The position numbers and the translations under genes are program-made. A stretch of 64,000 nucleotides of DNA, from contig CAVQEG010000001.1 of NCBI GenBank assembly GCA_963711465.1, positions 1,984,001 through 2,048,000 of the forward strand, read 5' to 3'. Origin of the DNA: CAVQEG01 sp963711465. Lineage in GTDB: Bacteria; Bacteroidota; Ignavibacteria; OLB7. The notes beneath the pieces are model-generated. The model saw only the letters and a program-made list of their open reading frames with translations. It searched no databases and was not told where the DNA came from. Numbering within the stretch: position 1 is the stretch's first letter; every line of letters starts with the position of its first letter. Of this stretch, positions 1 to 11,901 are shown piece by piece.

Positions 1-201
1 TCGCTTGCGCGCCACGCGGATGAAGATCTCCTGGAAGACATCCTCGGCCAGATCGGTCGAGCCCACCATCTTGATCGCGTAGGCGTAGACACGTCGATTG
101 TACCGATGGTAGAGTTCCGAGAAGGCGGCTTCGTCCCCCTCCTTGAACCGCTCCATCAGCTCCTCATCGCTGGTCTGGGTGTCGCGCGCGCTGTTCGCCA
201 T
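1..201 (-). CDS. ECF-type RNA polymerase sigma factor, N-terminal part (runs off window)
   Basis: The minus strand reads 67 residues from an ATG at 199-201 to the window edge without a stop. The peptide has the sigma-70 region 2 pattern: EELMERFKEGDEAAFSELY, then a YAIKMVGSTDLAEDVFQEIF segment (DxAED-VFQEIFI), which is the core-binding and -10-recognition helix of extracytoplasmic-function sigma factors. Region 4 lies beyond the window. It is divergent from the tricorn protease gene, with 163 bp between the two starts. It presumably directs core polymerase to a small regulon; the target cannot be seen here. Confidence 0.85.
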   Translation of the reverse strand, partial: MANSARDTQTSDEELMERFKEGDEAAFSELYHRYNRRVYAYAIKMVGSTDLAEDVFQEIFIRVARKR

Positions 202-364
202 GTGTCGGCAGGAACACGATCCTGAATTAAAAGTTTCGGGTGCATCGGTTGCAGTCTGTACCGCGAATGAACGCGACCGTCCCGCCAATCCATATATTGA
301 CGGATTCGCCCGAGGCGATCGTTTCCCTGCCCACGCCGGCCCGTATTCAATCATTTCGACGACC

Positions 365-3622
<3,258 letters not shown>

Positions 3623-3730
3623 ACCCCCGGCCGCTGCGTCGGACGTTTCCGAATGCGGAATACGCGCGAGCCGTACCGACGCCGGTACGGAGGGACACGG
3701 CCACCGCCGAAAATGACGCCTCGACTCCTT

Positions 3731-3780
3731 GTCCCCGGACCGTCGTCCGGGGACTGCCGGAGCACTGACTCGAGCTCCGG
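3731..3780. terminator. Two adjacent hairpins between convergent genes
   Basis: A perfect 10-bp inverted repeat with a 4-base loop lies at 3731-3754 (arms gtccccggac and gtccggggac). A second 7-bp hairpin lies at 3757-3780 (arms ccggagc and gctccgg), followed on the plus strand by aggatttta. They sit between the tricorn gene and the convergent gene at 3799-4209, where a shared terminator is expected. The T-run is weak, so intrinsic termination is inferred. Confidence 0.5.
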
Positions 3781-3798
3781 AGGATTTTACCGCCCCCC

Positions 3799-4209
3799 CT
3801 ACGCCACGTGATGCACCGGCTCCACCACACCCGGTAACGGCGCGGATAACTCGCGCCACCAGTCGTCGGCCAGAACGTCCCCGATATGATGGCGGAATTC
3901 CTCGGCGGACTCGTAGAAATACCCGCTGTGCGGCAATCCGTCGGCGTCGAATGACTCGCTCAGATGGTAAGTGAAGTACCGGTCGTTGTCGAGCTGTACC
4001 GCCAGCCGCTCGCCGTCGGTCCAGATCCGCCGGATTCGCGCGCCACGCGGTTCCATCCACTCGGTGAACTGCTCGAATGGTACCGATCCCGCCACCAGTT
4101 GATACCCGCCGACCTTCAACGCGAACGTTCGCCCGTCGTCGAGTGACACCAGTATCCAGTCGGCGTCCGATGACGGTACCAGAATGCGATCGATGATGCT
4201 GTTGACCAT
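3799..4209 (-). CDS. Hypothetical 136-aa cytosolic protein
   Basis: ATG start at 4207-4209. There is no signal peptide or membrane segment. The sequence has an LDDGRTFALKVGGYQLVAG stretch and a following WMEPRGARIRRIWTDG segment that faintly recall small DUF2442-type proteins (a conserved strand pair, then an acidic/aromatic end), but I do not recognise the family with confidence. It stands alone between the tricorn gene (convergent) and the MBL-fold gene, with a 101-bp gap upstream of the latter's stop. Function unknown. Confidence 0.6.
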   Translation of the reverse strand: MVNSIIDRILVPSSDADWILVSLDDGRTFALKVGGYQLVAGSVPFEQFTEWMEPRGARIRRIWTDGERLAVQLDNDRYFTYHLSESFDADGLPHSGYFYESAEEFRHHIGDVLADDWWRELSAPLPGVVEPVHHVA

Positions 4210-4310
4210 GACAACCTCACAGGTTTAGACCATATCCGAATCTATCCCCCGCCCCTCCCGGGTGATAGAACATTTGTCATGGTTTGTCATCGCCGCGTGG
4301 ATCGATTCGC

Positions 4311-5693
4311 TCACCGCCGGCGAACCTCCTCGCCCTCGCGAACCCGCCCGTATTCCACCCGATCGACCACCGCCCGCGCCGTATCGAGCAGCTCGATCGT
4401 GTCGCCGCCGTTGTTCAGCGACATCGACATCCCGTGACGCACGATCGTCAACGTCTGCCCGGGAGCCAGGACGTGCCCCGGTGGCAGTACCCAGATTCCG
4501 TTCGACGCATCCCGAAGCACCCACCCGTCGACGTTCACCGAATCGGTTCCCACGTTCTCGATCGTCACCTCCTCCAGCTCGTCGTCCGATCCGACAGGAT
4601 TCGGCAGAAGCCGCGCAATCACTACCCGGGGCACGTGCTGCTGCGTTCCGCCCGGCTCGTTCGTATCCGCATTCGTGTCCGCATTCGTATTCGTATGCGA
4701 CACCACTGCCGGCACCGCAGGATGCTTCACGGGAAAATTCCATTCCGACCCCCCGCAGCAGTCCACCGCGTACGTCCCGGCCGCACCGTCGACGCGAACC
4801 ACCACCGTCCCGTCGTCGTCGTGTTCGTCACGGTCGCCGATGAAGGCCGTGTCGACGTTGCCTCCGACCGAACCGGTATCGAACAGGTAATTGGTCTGAA
4901 ACACCGTCGGAGCCGGATGCATGTGGGCGAAACGCTCGAGCACCACTTCGCGCGGATGCCGATAGATGGCATTGCTCCCATTGGAAATCACCACGACCGT
5001 CGGACGCATATCGTCCACGAATTCCTTCGTCGATGAGGTTGCAGCCCCGTGATGGTCCGCGACGTAGACGTCGACGTCGGTAACCGCATCTTCCTCGGCA
5101 AGCAGCCGTTCGGTTCGCGCCTCGATGTCGCCACCAATGAAATAGCGGAACCCGTCGAATTGAAGTTCCAATGCGACCGAATTGTCGTTCTCGTCGGTGC
5201 CCGGTGACGGTTCGGATTCGCCAACGACGGCGCCGCCGGATGCGACGCACTGAATGCGTACCGACGAATCGAGCAGAATGGTGTCGCCGGGAACGATGTG
5301 GTGCCGCCGCCCCGACAGTGCGGCAGCATAGTCCTGATAGGTATTGGACGTTGGAATTGCGTATCCGTCGGTGCCCCGGTCGAACGCACGGTCGACGACA
5401 ACGCCGGCGTGCACCACCTCGTCGATTCCGCCGATGTGATCGGAGTGGTAATGCGTGGCGACGAAGTCATCCACCGTGTCGATCCCAAGCCGGCCCAATA
5501 GCGCCACCACGCGATCCCCCTGCCCGTTCTCCCCCGAGTCGACCAGCAGTGCGCGGCCGTTCGGCATCACGAACAGCGTCGAGGAACCCTGTTCGACATC
5601 GATGTGGAATATTCGAAGCTGCTGCGCGAATGCAACCGAGGAGGCAACCGCCAGAATGGCAATGGTCCGCACCAGCACGATGAGAGAGGACAT
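4311..5693 (-). CDS. Secreted MBL-fold hydrolase (ComEC-type) with C-terminal lamin-tail domain
   Basis: A 460-aa protein. Residues 1-23 form a signal peptide (hydrophobic run ending AFA, then QQ). The metallo-beta-lactamase fold follows, with the metal-binding motif H81-Y-H83-S-D85-H86 and downstream VADHHGAA. The opening RIFHIDVEQGSSTLFVMPNG is typical of ComEC/Rec2-type MBL domains that stand alone as secreted proteins. A short Asn/Thr/Asp repeat linker (NADTNADTN) leads into a lamin-tail beta-sandwich from about 345 to the end (ARLLPNPVGSD, VTIENVGTDSVNVDGW). Lamin-tail domains often accompany secreted nucleases, so extracellular nucleic acid or phosphoester processing is plausible but inferred. 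Confidence 0.85.
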   Translation of the reverse strand: MSSLIVLVRTIAILAVASSVAFAQQLRIFHIDVEQGSSTLFVMPNGRALLVDSGENGQGDRVVALLGRLGIDTVDDFVATHYHSDHIGGIDEVVHAGVVVDRAFDRGTDGYAIPTSNTYQDYAAALSGRRHHIVPGDTILLDSSVRIQCVASGGAVVGESEPSPGTDENDNSVALELQFDGFRYFIGGDIEARTERLLAEEDAVTDVDVYVADHHGAATSSTKEFVDDMRPTVVVISNGSNAIYRHPREVVLERFAHMHPAPTVFQTNYLFDTGSVGGNVDTAFIGDRDEHDDDGTVVVRVDGAAGTYAVDCCGGSEWNFPVKHPAVPAVVSHTNTNADTNADTNEPGGTQQHVPRVVIARLLPNPVGSDDELEEVTIENVGTDSVNVDGWVLRDASNGIWVLPPGHVLAPGQTLTIVRHGMSMSLNNGGDTIELLDTARAVVDRVEYGRVREGEEVRRR

Positions 5694-5756
5694 CGTGATT
5701 GAACCGATTCAATGAGAGGAGACTGAGAGAATTTCCGTTGCGCCGTCCGCGTGAGG

Positions 5757-6692
5757 TCAGCTGCCGGGCTCGTGTTCGAGCGCCGATTCGGCCGCTCTTC
5801 GCAGCACGTCGGCCGAACGGTGCAGCGCCTCGCGTTCGGTGTCGTCGATCTGTGGTTCGATAATCGTTTCGGCGCCGTCGCGGCCGACAATTGCGGGTAG
5901 TGAGAGGGTCACGTCGTGGATTCCCAGCGCTCCGGTCTGCCGTCGCGACACCGTCAGTACGCGTCGCTCCCCTCGAAGTATCCAGCGCAGCAGCGCCGCG
6001 GTAACCAGGCCGATCGCGTGATTCGTCGCTCCCTTGCGCCGGATGATCTCCTGTGCCGCGGATCGAACGGAGTCGGCGAGCCGCTGCTCGTCGCTGCTCG
6101 TCCACCCCTCCCACTGTCGCAGCGGCAGGCCGCCGATGCTGGCGCTCGACCAGAGGGCAACCTCGGAGTCCCCGTGTTCGCCAATTACCTGCGCGTGAAT
6201 CGACCGCGGATCGAGGCGCAGTTCGCGTCCCAGCATCTGCCGCAGTCGCGCCGTGTCGAGCATCGTTCCGGTTCCAATTACACGGTGCGGTGGCAGACCC
6301 GACGCTTCGGCGACGACATGGGTCAGGATGTCGACGGGATTGGAGACGACGATGATCACGCCGCGACACCCGGCAAGCCGCCGGCCGAGGTCCGCCGCGA
6401 CTCTCGCGTTGTCGCGCAGCAGATCGAGTCGTGACTCACCGGGACGACCGCCACGCCCGGCGGAAATCACCACCGCGTCCGCATCGGTCATCTCCTCGAC
6501 GTCGGCCACCCGCACCGACGCGGCCGGGTAGAACGGCGCCCCGTGCGCCAGATCCATCGCTTCGCCCTGGGCGATGTCGCCGTCGACGTCGTTGAGCAGC
6601 AGTTCCCGGGCAACACCGGACTGCAACGTGGAAATCGCAACGCTCGAGCCGACCCAGCCGACGCCGACGATGCCGACTCGAGGAGACTCCAT
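5757..6692 (-). CDS. L-lactate/malate dehydrogenase family protein, atypical specificity residue
   Basis: A 311-aa NAD-dependent 2-hydroxyacid dehydrogenase interconverting a 2-keto acid and an L-hydroxy acid. The Rossmann motif GIVGVGWVGSS is at 7-17. The family's conserved catalytic residues are present: Asp146 and Arg149 (in GTMLDTARLR), His173 (in IGEHGDSEVALWSS) and Arg88 (in PGESRLDLL, mobile-loop Arg109 equivalent). These motifs are closer to lactate than malate dehydrogenase. The position that discriminates substrates (Gln102 in LDH, Arg102 in MDH) is Gly82 here (AGRGGRPG), so the substrate is uncertain. The ATG at 6692 starts right at the Rossmann strand; a GTG ten codons upstream is possible. 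Confidence 0.85.
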   Translation of the reverse strand: MESPRVGIVGVGWVGSSVAISTLQSGVARELLLNDVDGDIAQGEAMDLAHGAPFYPAASVRVADVEEMTDADAVVISAGRGGRPGESRLDLLRDNARVAADLGRRLAGCRGVIIVVSNPVDILTHVVAEASGLPPHRVIGTGTMLDTARLRQMLGRELRLDPRSIHAQVIGEHGDSEVALWSSASIGGLPLRQWEGWTSSDEQRLADSVRSAAQEIIRRKGATNHAIGLVTAALLRWILRGERRVLTVSRRQTGALGIHDVTLSLPAIVGRDGAETIIEPQIDDTEREALHRSADVLRRAAESALEHEPGS

Positions 6693-6741
6693 GGGAATTC
6701 CGGTAGTGTTCAAGGGGATCACCGTGGCTTATGAGCGGCCG

Positions 6742-9537
6742 TCACCGTACGACCACGACGGGAAGCGCTCGATCCACCGTCTGCCCGCCACCCGTGTGAA
6801 TCCAATATAGGCCGGGGCGCAGTCCGGATACGTCGACCTCCGTCGTCTCGCCCGGCTCGAGCCACGTTCGAATTCCAACCTCCCGCCCGATCTCGTCCGT
6901 GAACCACATCCGGACCGGGTCCCGGTACGTCACCAGGCAATGCACCTGCAAGCGTTCCGACGCGGGATTCGGCCAGACGTCTACGACGATCGGTCCGCTC
7001 AACGGCGGATCGCGCGGCGGATCGCGCGGCGGACCGATGTCGTGCGGTGGATTGTCATCCGGCTGGACGTTGGGCACAGTGTCCCTCGATGTCCTGAGAG
7101 CGTTGGGATTCGATGCGAGATAGAGGTTTGCGATGCCGTTCCGGAAGTCCTCCCAGACGACCAGGAGTGAGTCTCCGGAAAACGTCGCGGCAACCGACCC
7201 CACCGAGTCACGCGTCTGGCTCAGCTGCAGTATTCCGCCATACCCCGAGAGATCCGAGCCGAGAATGATGCCGCGAACACCACCATTCCCACCAGCAATG
7301 ATCGCTATCGTGCCGCTTGCGGTATCCTGCCGTACCAGGCATGAATTCGGCGCTGCAATACGGAGAACGTCACGCCGAAACCGGCGAGCTCCGTCCGCGC
7401 CGTAGACGGCAAGTCGCAGAACGCTATCCGCGTCAGTAATGCGCAGCATCCGGTCCGACTTCAGCGGCAGACTCACTTCCGCATGTTCAGCGAACCGCAA
7501 TGTGTCGACATAGGTTCCCTCCTTCATTCGAATGGCCACCGTGTCATCGACGAGCAGGCAGTCTGCCGGCGCAATCGGCACGATCTGAAGCGATGATCCC
7601 AGCCGGTCAGGCAGCACGTCGATCCATGTATTCTCCAACGTATCATTCGGCGCGAACTGGAGGACTCGTCGCGACGCCCACTCCCCGTTTGTACCGACCA
7701 TCAGATTCATCCTTCCGTCATCGGGATCAACGCGTGCCGACTCGGCCCACGCGAGCGGTGGGTCCGAAAGACCGCAGCGATGGTCCATGGCAACGCGTCG
7801 GAAGACGGTGCCGGACACGGCTGTGACGGCATACTGTGCAGAGCAAATCGACCACGGGACGAGGCGTCGAATGTCACGATAATAGGCGCGGTAACCGGCA
7901 CCCTCGAATACGAACGTCTTGCCCGGCCGATTGAGAACCGTCCACGGCGACCCGAACGTGATAATTCCATCGAAATAGTTTGGCGGAAGTTCCTTCACAC
8001 ACGGATAATCGCCGATATTCGAGACGAAGCCGTTGACGCCTGGCGATGATCTGGCAGTCCCGTTTCGCCCCACGGTCGCTACCATGAGTCGGTCCACGTT
8101 ACTTCCGGAAACCTCCGGGTCATTCGTGATGTATGTCACGCGGAGATCGGCGCCGAAATTCCGGATTCCGGGGTTTCGTTGTATCGTGTTGAACTCCTGT
8201 ACCGCAGAACTGTCTGCGACCGAAACCGTGCCGCGCGATGTATAGGCGTCCACCGCGCTCAGCGCATCCCACCGCGTTCGCCGAGCCACGACGTATCCAC
8301 GCGCGGAACAGGCCTCGACCTCGTACACGCGCGGACGGAAAGACCCGTCGGCGCCAACCGAGTAATTGAAATCATAGTCGACATACTTGTCCTGGATATA
8401 GGTACTCTGGAACTCCGAAATGTGGATGTTCACTGCCGCCGTATTGTCGCATCCGAATGCGCGCTTCGGCGAACCGACGGTGCGGTTCAGGATGAGGATG
8501 TCAGGAGAACTGTCCAGGGGAAACGTGTCAACGTCCGACCACGACCTCCGCGTAAGCGTCGAGTCATAGACCGCCTCGATCAGCCGCAGGCCAACGTGCT
8601 CCGAATTGCTCGCGTATCCAGTTGTTCCGTACACCGCAAACGTTCCGTCGGATCGTCGAGCCAGTATCATCGAGAGCTGACTGAGAGAATCGAGACTCGT
8701 ATCAACACGGAAATGCCGGTCGCCCTCGGAAAACATCGATGCATAGGTTCGCAGTGTATCGCCGGACAGGGTGGTAAGCGATGAATCGGCTCCGAAATAG
8801 TGCGGCACCGAGCCGAGAGACGGAGGCAGCGGTCGATCGTCGATCCGGCCGTCGGCATGAGCGAACAACGACGTGCCGTTGGTGAGGTTCAGAATCGTCG
8901 CGCCGGGCATCGTCGCGACCTGCTGTTGGGCAACGCCTGTCGTCGAGGCGATCCGGCGGTCGAATTCCAAGACGTTCCCAAGCGAGTCGAGCCGCGTGGC
9001 GTGCAGTTCCCGCCCCCCAGGCCGAATCTCCAGCAATAGAATCGAGACGCCATCAACGCCGACCCATCCCGCCGAGGCCACAGCCGTATCGTTCGCCGCG
9101 ATCCTGAATTCGGGTCGAGGCATCGTGCCCTGCAGCGTCACATACCGCCCGTAGAAGCCGAATCGACTCGCGCCCACCTCGGTCCAGACCACCACGAATC
9201 CTGTCGGAAGGGGAACGACTGTAACGAACTGACCCAGGACGGCGGACGGTTGATGGGGAACACCGAGAATCGTCGTGTGCCCGGTCGAGTCGACGACTGC
9301 CACCTCGATCACGTTGACGACACTGTCGAATTCGTTCCTCACCGTGTTGCCCCATGCGATGGCAACGGTTCCTCCCACCTCCGCGGCCGACTCGATGCGC
9401 GCCGGAGGTTCGACCAGCCCGACCACTGGATCGAGCTGCAGATGTACATCGCCGTTCGGCTGCGCCCACAGCACCGACGAGCACAGCGCCACCACGACGG
9501 CTGATCCGTACCGGATGAGATATCTGATCGTTCCCAT
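6742..9537 (-). CDS. Large secreted protein with T9SS-type C-terminal sorting domain
   Basis: A 931-aa protein. The start is ATG 9537, with a TTG two codons upstream; the N-terminus is a signal peptide (IRYGSAVVVALCSSVLWAQ). The body is a long beta-rich region with repeated Ser/Thr/Asp-rich strands and no recognised enzyme motif; the style resembles uncharacterised beta-propeller or cell-surface proteins. The last ~80 residues are a type A T9SS sorting domain: VVDVWPNPASERLQVHC, then ...VDVSGLRPGLYWIHTG and a short basic/valine-rich end (PVVVVR). It should be exported by Sec and moved across the outer membrane by the type IX system. Function unknown. Its presence is the best evidence that the host has T9SS. 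Confidence 0.85.
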   Translation of the reverse strand: MGTIRYLIRYGSAVVVALCSSVLWAQPNGDVHLQLDPVVGLVEPPARIESAAEVGGTVAIAWGNTVRNEFDSVVNVIEVAVVDSTGHTTILGVPHQPSAVLGQFVTVVPLPTGFVVVWTEVGASRFGFYGRYVTLQGTMPRPEFRIAANDTAVASAGWVGVDGVSILLLEIRPGGRELHATRLDSLGNVLEFDRRIASTTGVAQQQVATMPGATILNLTNGTSLFAHADGRIDDRPLPPSLGSVPHYFGADSSLTTLSGDTLRTYASMFSEGDRHFRVDTSLDSLSQLSMILARRSDGTFAVYGTTGYASNSEHVGLRLIEAVYDSTLTRRSWSDVDTFPLDSSPDILILNRTVGSPKRAFGCDNTAAVNIHISEFQSTYIQDKYVDYDFNYSVGADGSFRPRVYEVEACSARGYVVARRTRWDALSAVDAYTSRGTVSVADSSAVQEFNTIQRNPGIRNFGADLRVTYITNDPEVSGSNVDRLMVATVGRNGTARSSPGVNGFVSNIGDYPCVKELPPNYFDGIITFGSPWTVLNRPGKTFVFEGAGYRAYYRDIRRLVPWSICSAQYAVTAVSGTVFRRVAMDHRCGLSDPPLAWAESARVDPDDGRMNLMVGTNGEWASRRVLQFAPNDTLENTWIDVLPDRLGSSLQIVPIAPADCLLVDDTVAIRMKEGTYVDTLRFAEHAEVSLPLKSDRMLRITDADSVLRLAVYGADGARRFRRDVLRIAAPNSCLVRQDTASGTIAIIAGGNGGVRGIILGSDLSGYGGILQLSQTRDSVGSVAATFSGDSLLVVWEDFRNGIANLYLASNPNALRTSRDTVPNVQPDDNPPHDIGPPRDPPRDPPLSGPIVVDVWPNPASERLQVHCLVTYRDPVRMWFTDEIGREVGIRTWLEPGETTEVDVSGLRPGLYWIHTGGGQTVDRALPVVVVR

Positions 9538-9610
9538 GGTCAACTCCCGACAACCTTGAATCTGCCTGACAGGCCTGCGATAGGGAGTAACACGGCCATC
9601 GGTGAGCTTG

Positions 9611-9955
9611 TCAGTGGCGCGGACCGCAACACTGCATCGGACACTTCACGGCGTCCGTAGTGCCGGCGGCCGTCCGGAGACGACCCCAGAACATGCCCGA
9701 TCGACCGCGGTTCGGTATCACCGTGACATGCTGCAGACGATCAGAGGCCGGAACGGACGTGGTCGGCACCGGCCGCCGGGCAATGGTATCCGCAATCGGT
9801 TGTCCGTCGAGCATGATGAGCGACGCCGCGGCGACCGGCGCGACGATCGTGACGTCGTGGAGCGTGAATGCATCGACCGGCGGTGAAGCGTTTTGAGGTT
9901 CGTCGGTGGCTGCCTCCAGGACGCGGTCAAGCGCCCGGATGTCCGAATGCCCGGA
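9611..9955 (-). other. Open stretch between secreted-protein gene and tRNA; possible small gene or remnant
   Basis: This 420-bp interval has no clear gene. One minus-strand frame is open from the tRNA terminator to a stop at 9611 and reads protein-like (for example PPVDAFTLHDVTIVAPVAA and RRPVPTTSVPASDRLQHV). The only ATG (9814) is internal and would give 67 aa. It may be a remnant of a secreted protein's C-terminus, or chance. No homology is claimed. Confidence 0.25.
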
Positions 9956-9960
9956 CGGAC

Positions 9961-9997
9961 AAAACAGGACGCCCCGACTTCCCAGGAAATCGGGGCG
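9961..9997 (-). terminator. Intrinsic terminator of tRNA-Arg
   Basis: On the minus strand, immediately 3' of the tRNA CCA end, there is a perfect 8-bp GC-rich stem (cgccccga/tcggggcg, 9970-9997). It extends after one mismatch by four more pairs and is followed by TCCTGTTTTG. This is a classic rho-independent terminator for the tRNA transcript. Confidence 0.8.
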
Positions 9998-9998
9998 T

Positions 9999-10075
9999 TG
10001 GCGGACCCGGCAGGACTCGAACCTGCGACATCAGGTTTAGGAAACCTGCGTTCTATCCGGCTGAACTACGGGTCC
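9999..10075 (-). tRNA. tRNA-Arg (anticodon CCT), CCA encoded
   Basis: The minus strand folds into a full cloverleaf: 7-bp acceptor GGACCCG/CGGGTCC, D-arm GTTC...GAAC, anticodon stem CAGGT/ACCTG with loop TTCCTAA (anticodon CCT, reads AGG), variable loop ATGTC, and T-arm GCAGG-TTCGAGT-CCTGC. The discriminator G (10002) is followed by an encoded CCA (9999-10001). An intrinsic terminator follows. Confidence 0.95.
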
Positions 10076-10293
10076 GACGCGCGCCACGGTCGCCGCTGCG
10101 ATCGAGGCGGGTCTTCAAGATACGCGATTCGTTGGCCCGGCAGAAGGCGCTGGTCGTCCGTCGATGCGTCGAGGTGTATCTTGCTGCTCTCCGCACGGTC
10201 GTCCCGGCAGAAGCTCTCGCACCGCCGAGGCCCGTCGCGTCGCCAGCAGCCAGGCATTCCTACGGCTATTGATCCACACGAACTTCTGCTGCC

Positions 10294-10749
10294 ATGACTC
10301 AGATCGATCACATCCGCCGCACCCTCGACTACGATCTGTGGGCTACCAATCGCACGATCGAATCGCTTCGCGCCGTCGAACCTCCGCCCGACAACGCGGT
10401 TCGATGGTGCGCGCACATCATCGGCGCCGGCTCGCTCTGGCTCAGCCGCGTTCGCGGTGAGCCCTCGCCCCTCCCCGTCTGGCCGGAGCTTCGCCTCGAG
10501 GAGTTCGAGGGCGAATTCAGCCGCATCACCGACGGGTGGCGCGACACCGTCGCAGGACTGCACGATGGCGATCTTGCCAATTCGATCGCCTATGTCAATT
10601 CGCAGGGCAACGCCTACACCAATACGCTGCTGGAGATCATCACCCACCTGACGCATCACGGTGCCTACCATCGAGGGCAGATCGCCTCCGCGCTTCGGGC
10701 TGCAGGCGCCGAACCCGCGATGACCGATTTCATCGTATTCGTGCGGTAA
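10294..10749 (+). CDS. DinB family protein (putative metal-dependent enzyme)
   Basis: A 151-aa four-helix-bundle protein of the DinB/YfiT superfamily. The typical opening is seen (HIRRTLDYDLWATNRTIESL), as are the three histidines that bind the divalent metal: His41 (in CAHIIGAGSLW), His122 and His126 (in THHGAYHRGQI). The end, AMTDFIVFVR, is a common DinB C-terminus. Members include thiol transferases (bacillithiol- or mycothiol-dependent); the substrate here is unknown. It is a monocistronic plus-strand gene between the tRNA (minus) and the radical SAM gene. Confidence 0.9.
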   Translation: MTQIDHIRRTLDYDLWATNRTIESLRAVEPPPDNAVRWCAHIIGAGSLWLSRVRGEPSPLPVWPELRLEEFEGEFSRITDGWRDTVAGLHDGDLANSIAYVNSQGNAYTNTLLEIITHLTHHGAYHRGQIASALRAAGAEPAMTDFIVFVR

Positions 10750-11025
10750 TCCTCGCCGACCGCTCGAGCGCGTCGGTCGCTGCACCGGCAGCTGCCGTCC
10801 AGAGACATCCCACCAGCCACCCAGGTATCGAATCCGGTCTCCCTGAGTCGTTTGACCGCGCCGTCAGGCCCCGTATGATTGGGCCGTAATCGCATCTGAA
10901 ATCACCGGGCCACGGAGATGCGATCCGTTCAGACGCTCGTCCGTGGGCACGGCGCTGCCGTATCGCCTGGTGGACTGCCTCTTTGTGAATTGGATAACGC
11001 TCCGTGGTCACACTGGAGTACACGC

Positions 11026-11901
11026 ATGCACGGAACATGGCACCCGCGGGCAATGCGGGAAGCACCGCAGCTCGATCATTCCATTCGCCGGGTACCCCCG
11101 AAACCACGCCACGCACTGCTGATCAATCCGTTCTACCCCAAGGACCCATACGCCAGTTTCGGCAAGCACGTGCTCACGCCGTCGCTGGCGCTCACCTGCG
11201 TCGCGGCAACGACGCCCGAGAATTGGACCGTTCAGTACTGGGATGAAAACCTGCTGCAGGGACATCCGCCGTACGAACCGTTCCCGAACGTCGTGGGTAT
11301 TTCCGTGCACCTCACGTTCGCCCGGCGTGCGTTCGAACTCGCGCGGTGGTATCGCGAACGTGGGGCCGTGATTGTGATGGGTGGACTGCACGTGATGTCA
11401 TGCCCGGAAGAGTGCCGCCCGCACGCCGACGTCCTCGCTCTGGGAGAAGGCGTCCAGCTCTGGGGAGCAATTCTCGAGGATTTCGAAGCTGGTCGATTGC
11501 AGCCGGAATATTCCGGAAGCTACCGCACGCCCCCCTATCGCGACGATCCCCCGCCGCGACGCGACTTGCTGCCCCGCGGCAGCTTCCTTACCACCGCCAG
11601 TATGATCAGTACCCGCGGATGCCACAGCAGATGCGACTTCTGCTATCTGTCGACCGAAGGACTCCACATGCCGTATCAATTGCGCGAACCCGGACAGATC
11701 GTGCAGGAATTCCTCGAGGAGGATCAGCCCTACGGCGTGTTCATCGACAATAACCTCGGTTCGCGGCCGGACTACCTCTATAGCAGGCTGCTAAAAAACC
11801 CGGCACGAATCGGTAAGTTGTGGCATGAGAGGAAAACTTCGCCATCAGGAATACCTGTACAGTTACGTTCCGCTCGAGGAGCGCATCCCGGAAGATCATG
11901 A
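11026..11901 (+). pseudogene. B12-binding radical SAM protein, 3' truncated by insertion sequence
   Basis: The native sequence runs from ATG 11026 (MHGTWHPRAM) to about 11780 (RPDYLY), roughly 252 residues. Beyond that the frame reads into the insertion sequence and stops at 11901. A cobalamin-binding-like domain (about 28-160: PRHALLINPFYPKD, VVGISVHLTFARRAFELARW, VIVMGGLHV) is followed by the radical SAM CX3CX2C cluster motif, Cys199, Cys203, Cys206 (in TRGCHSRCDFCYL). Intact relatives are usually well over 400 aa, so most of the SAM barrel is missing. The lost 3' half is not found on the other side of the element, so insertion went with deletion or rearrangement. Confidence 0.85.

Noticed and set aside
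202..364. Promoter motifs between the sigma factor and tricorn genes
   Set aside because: AT-rich stretches (gaattaaaag, tatattga) exist, but without knowing the host's promoter consensus I cannot support a specific site.
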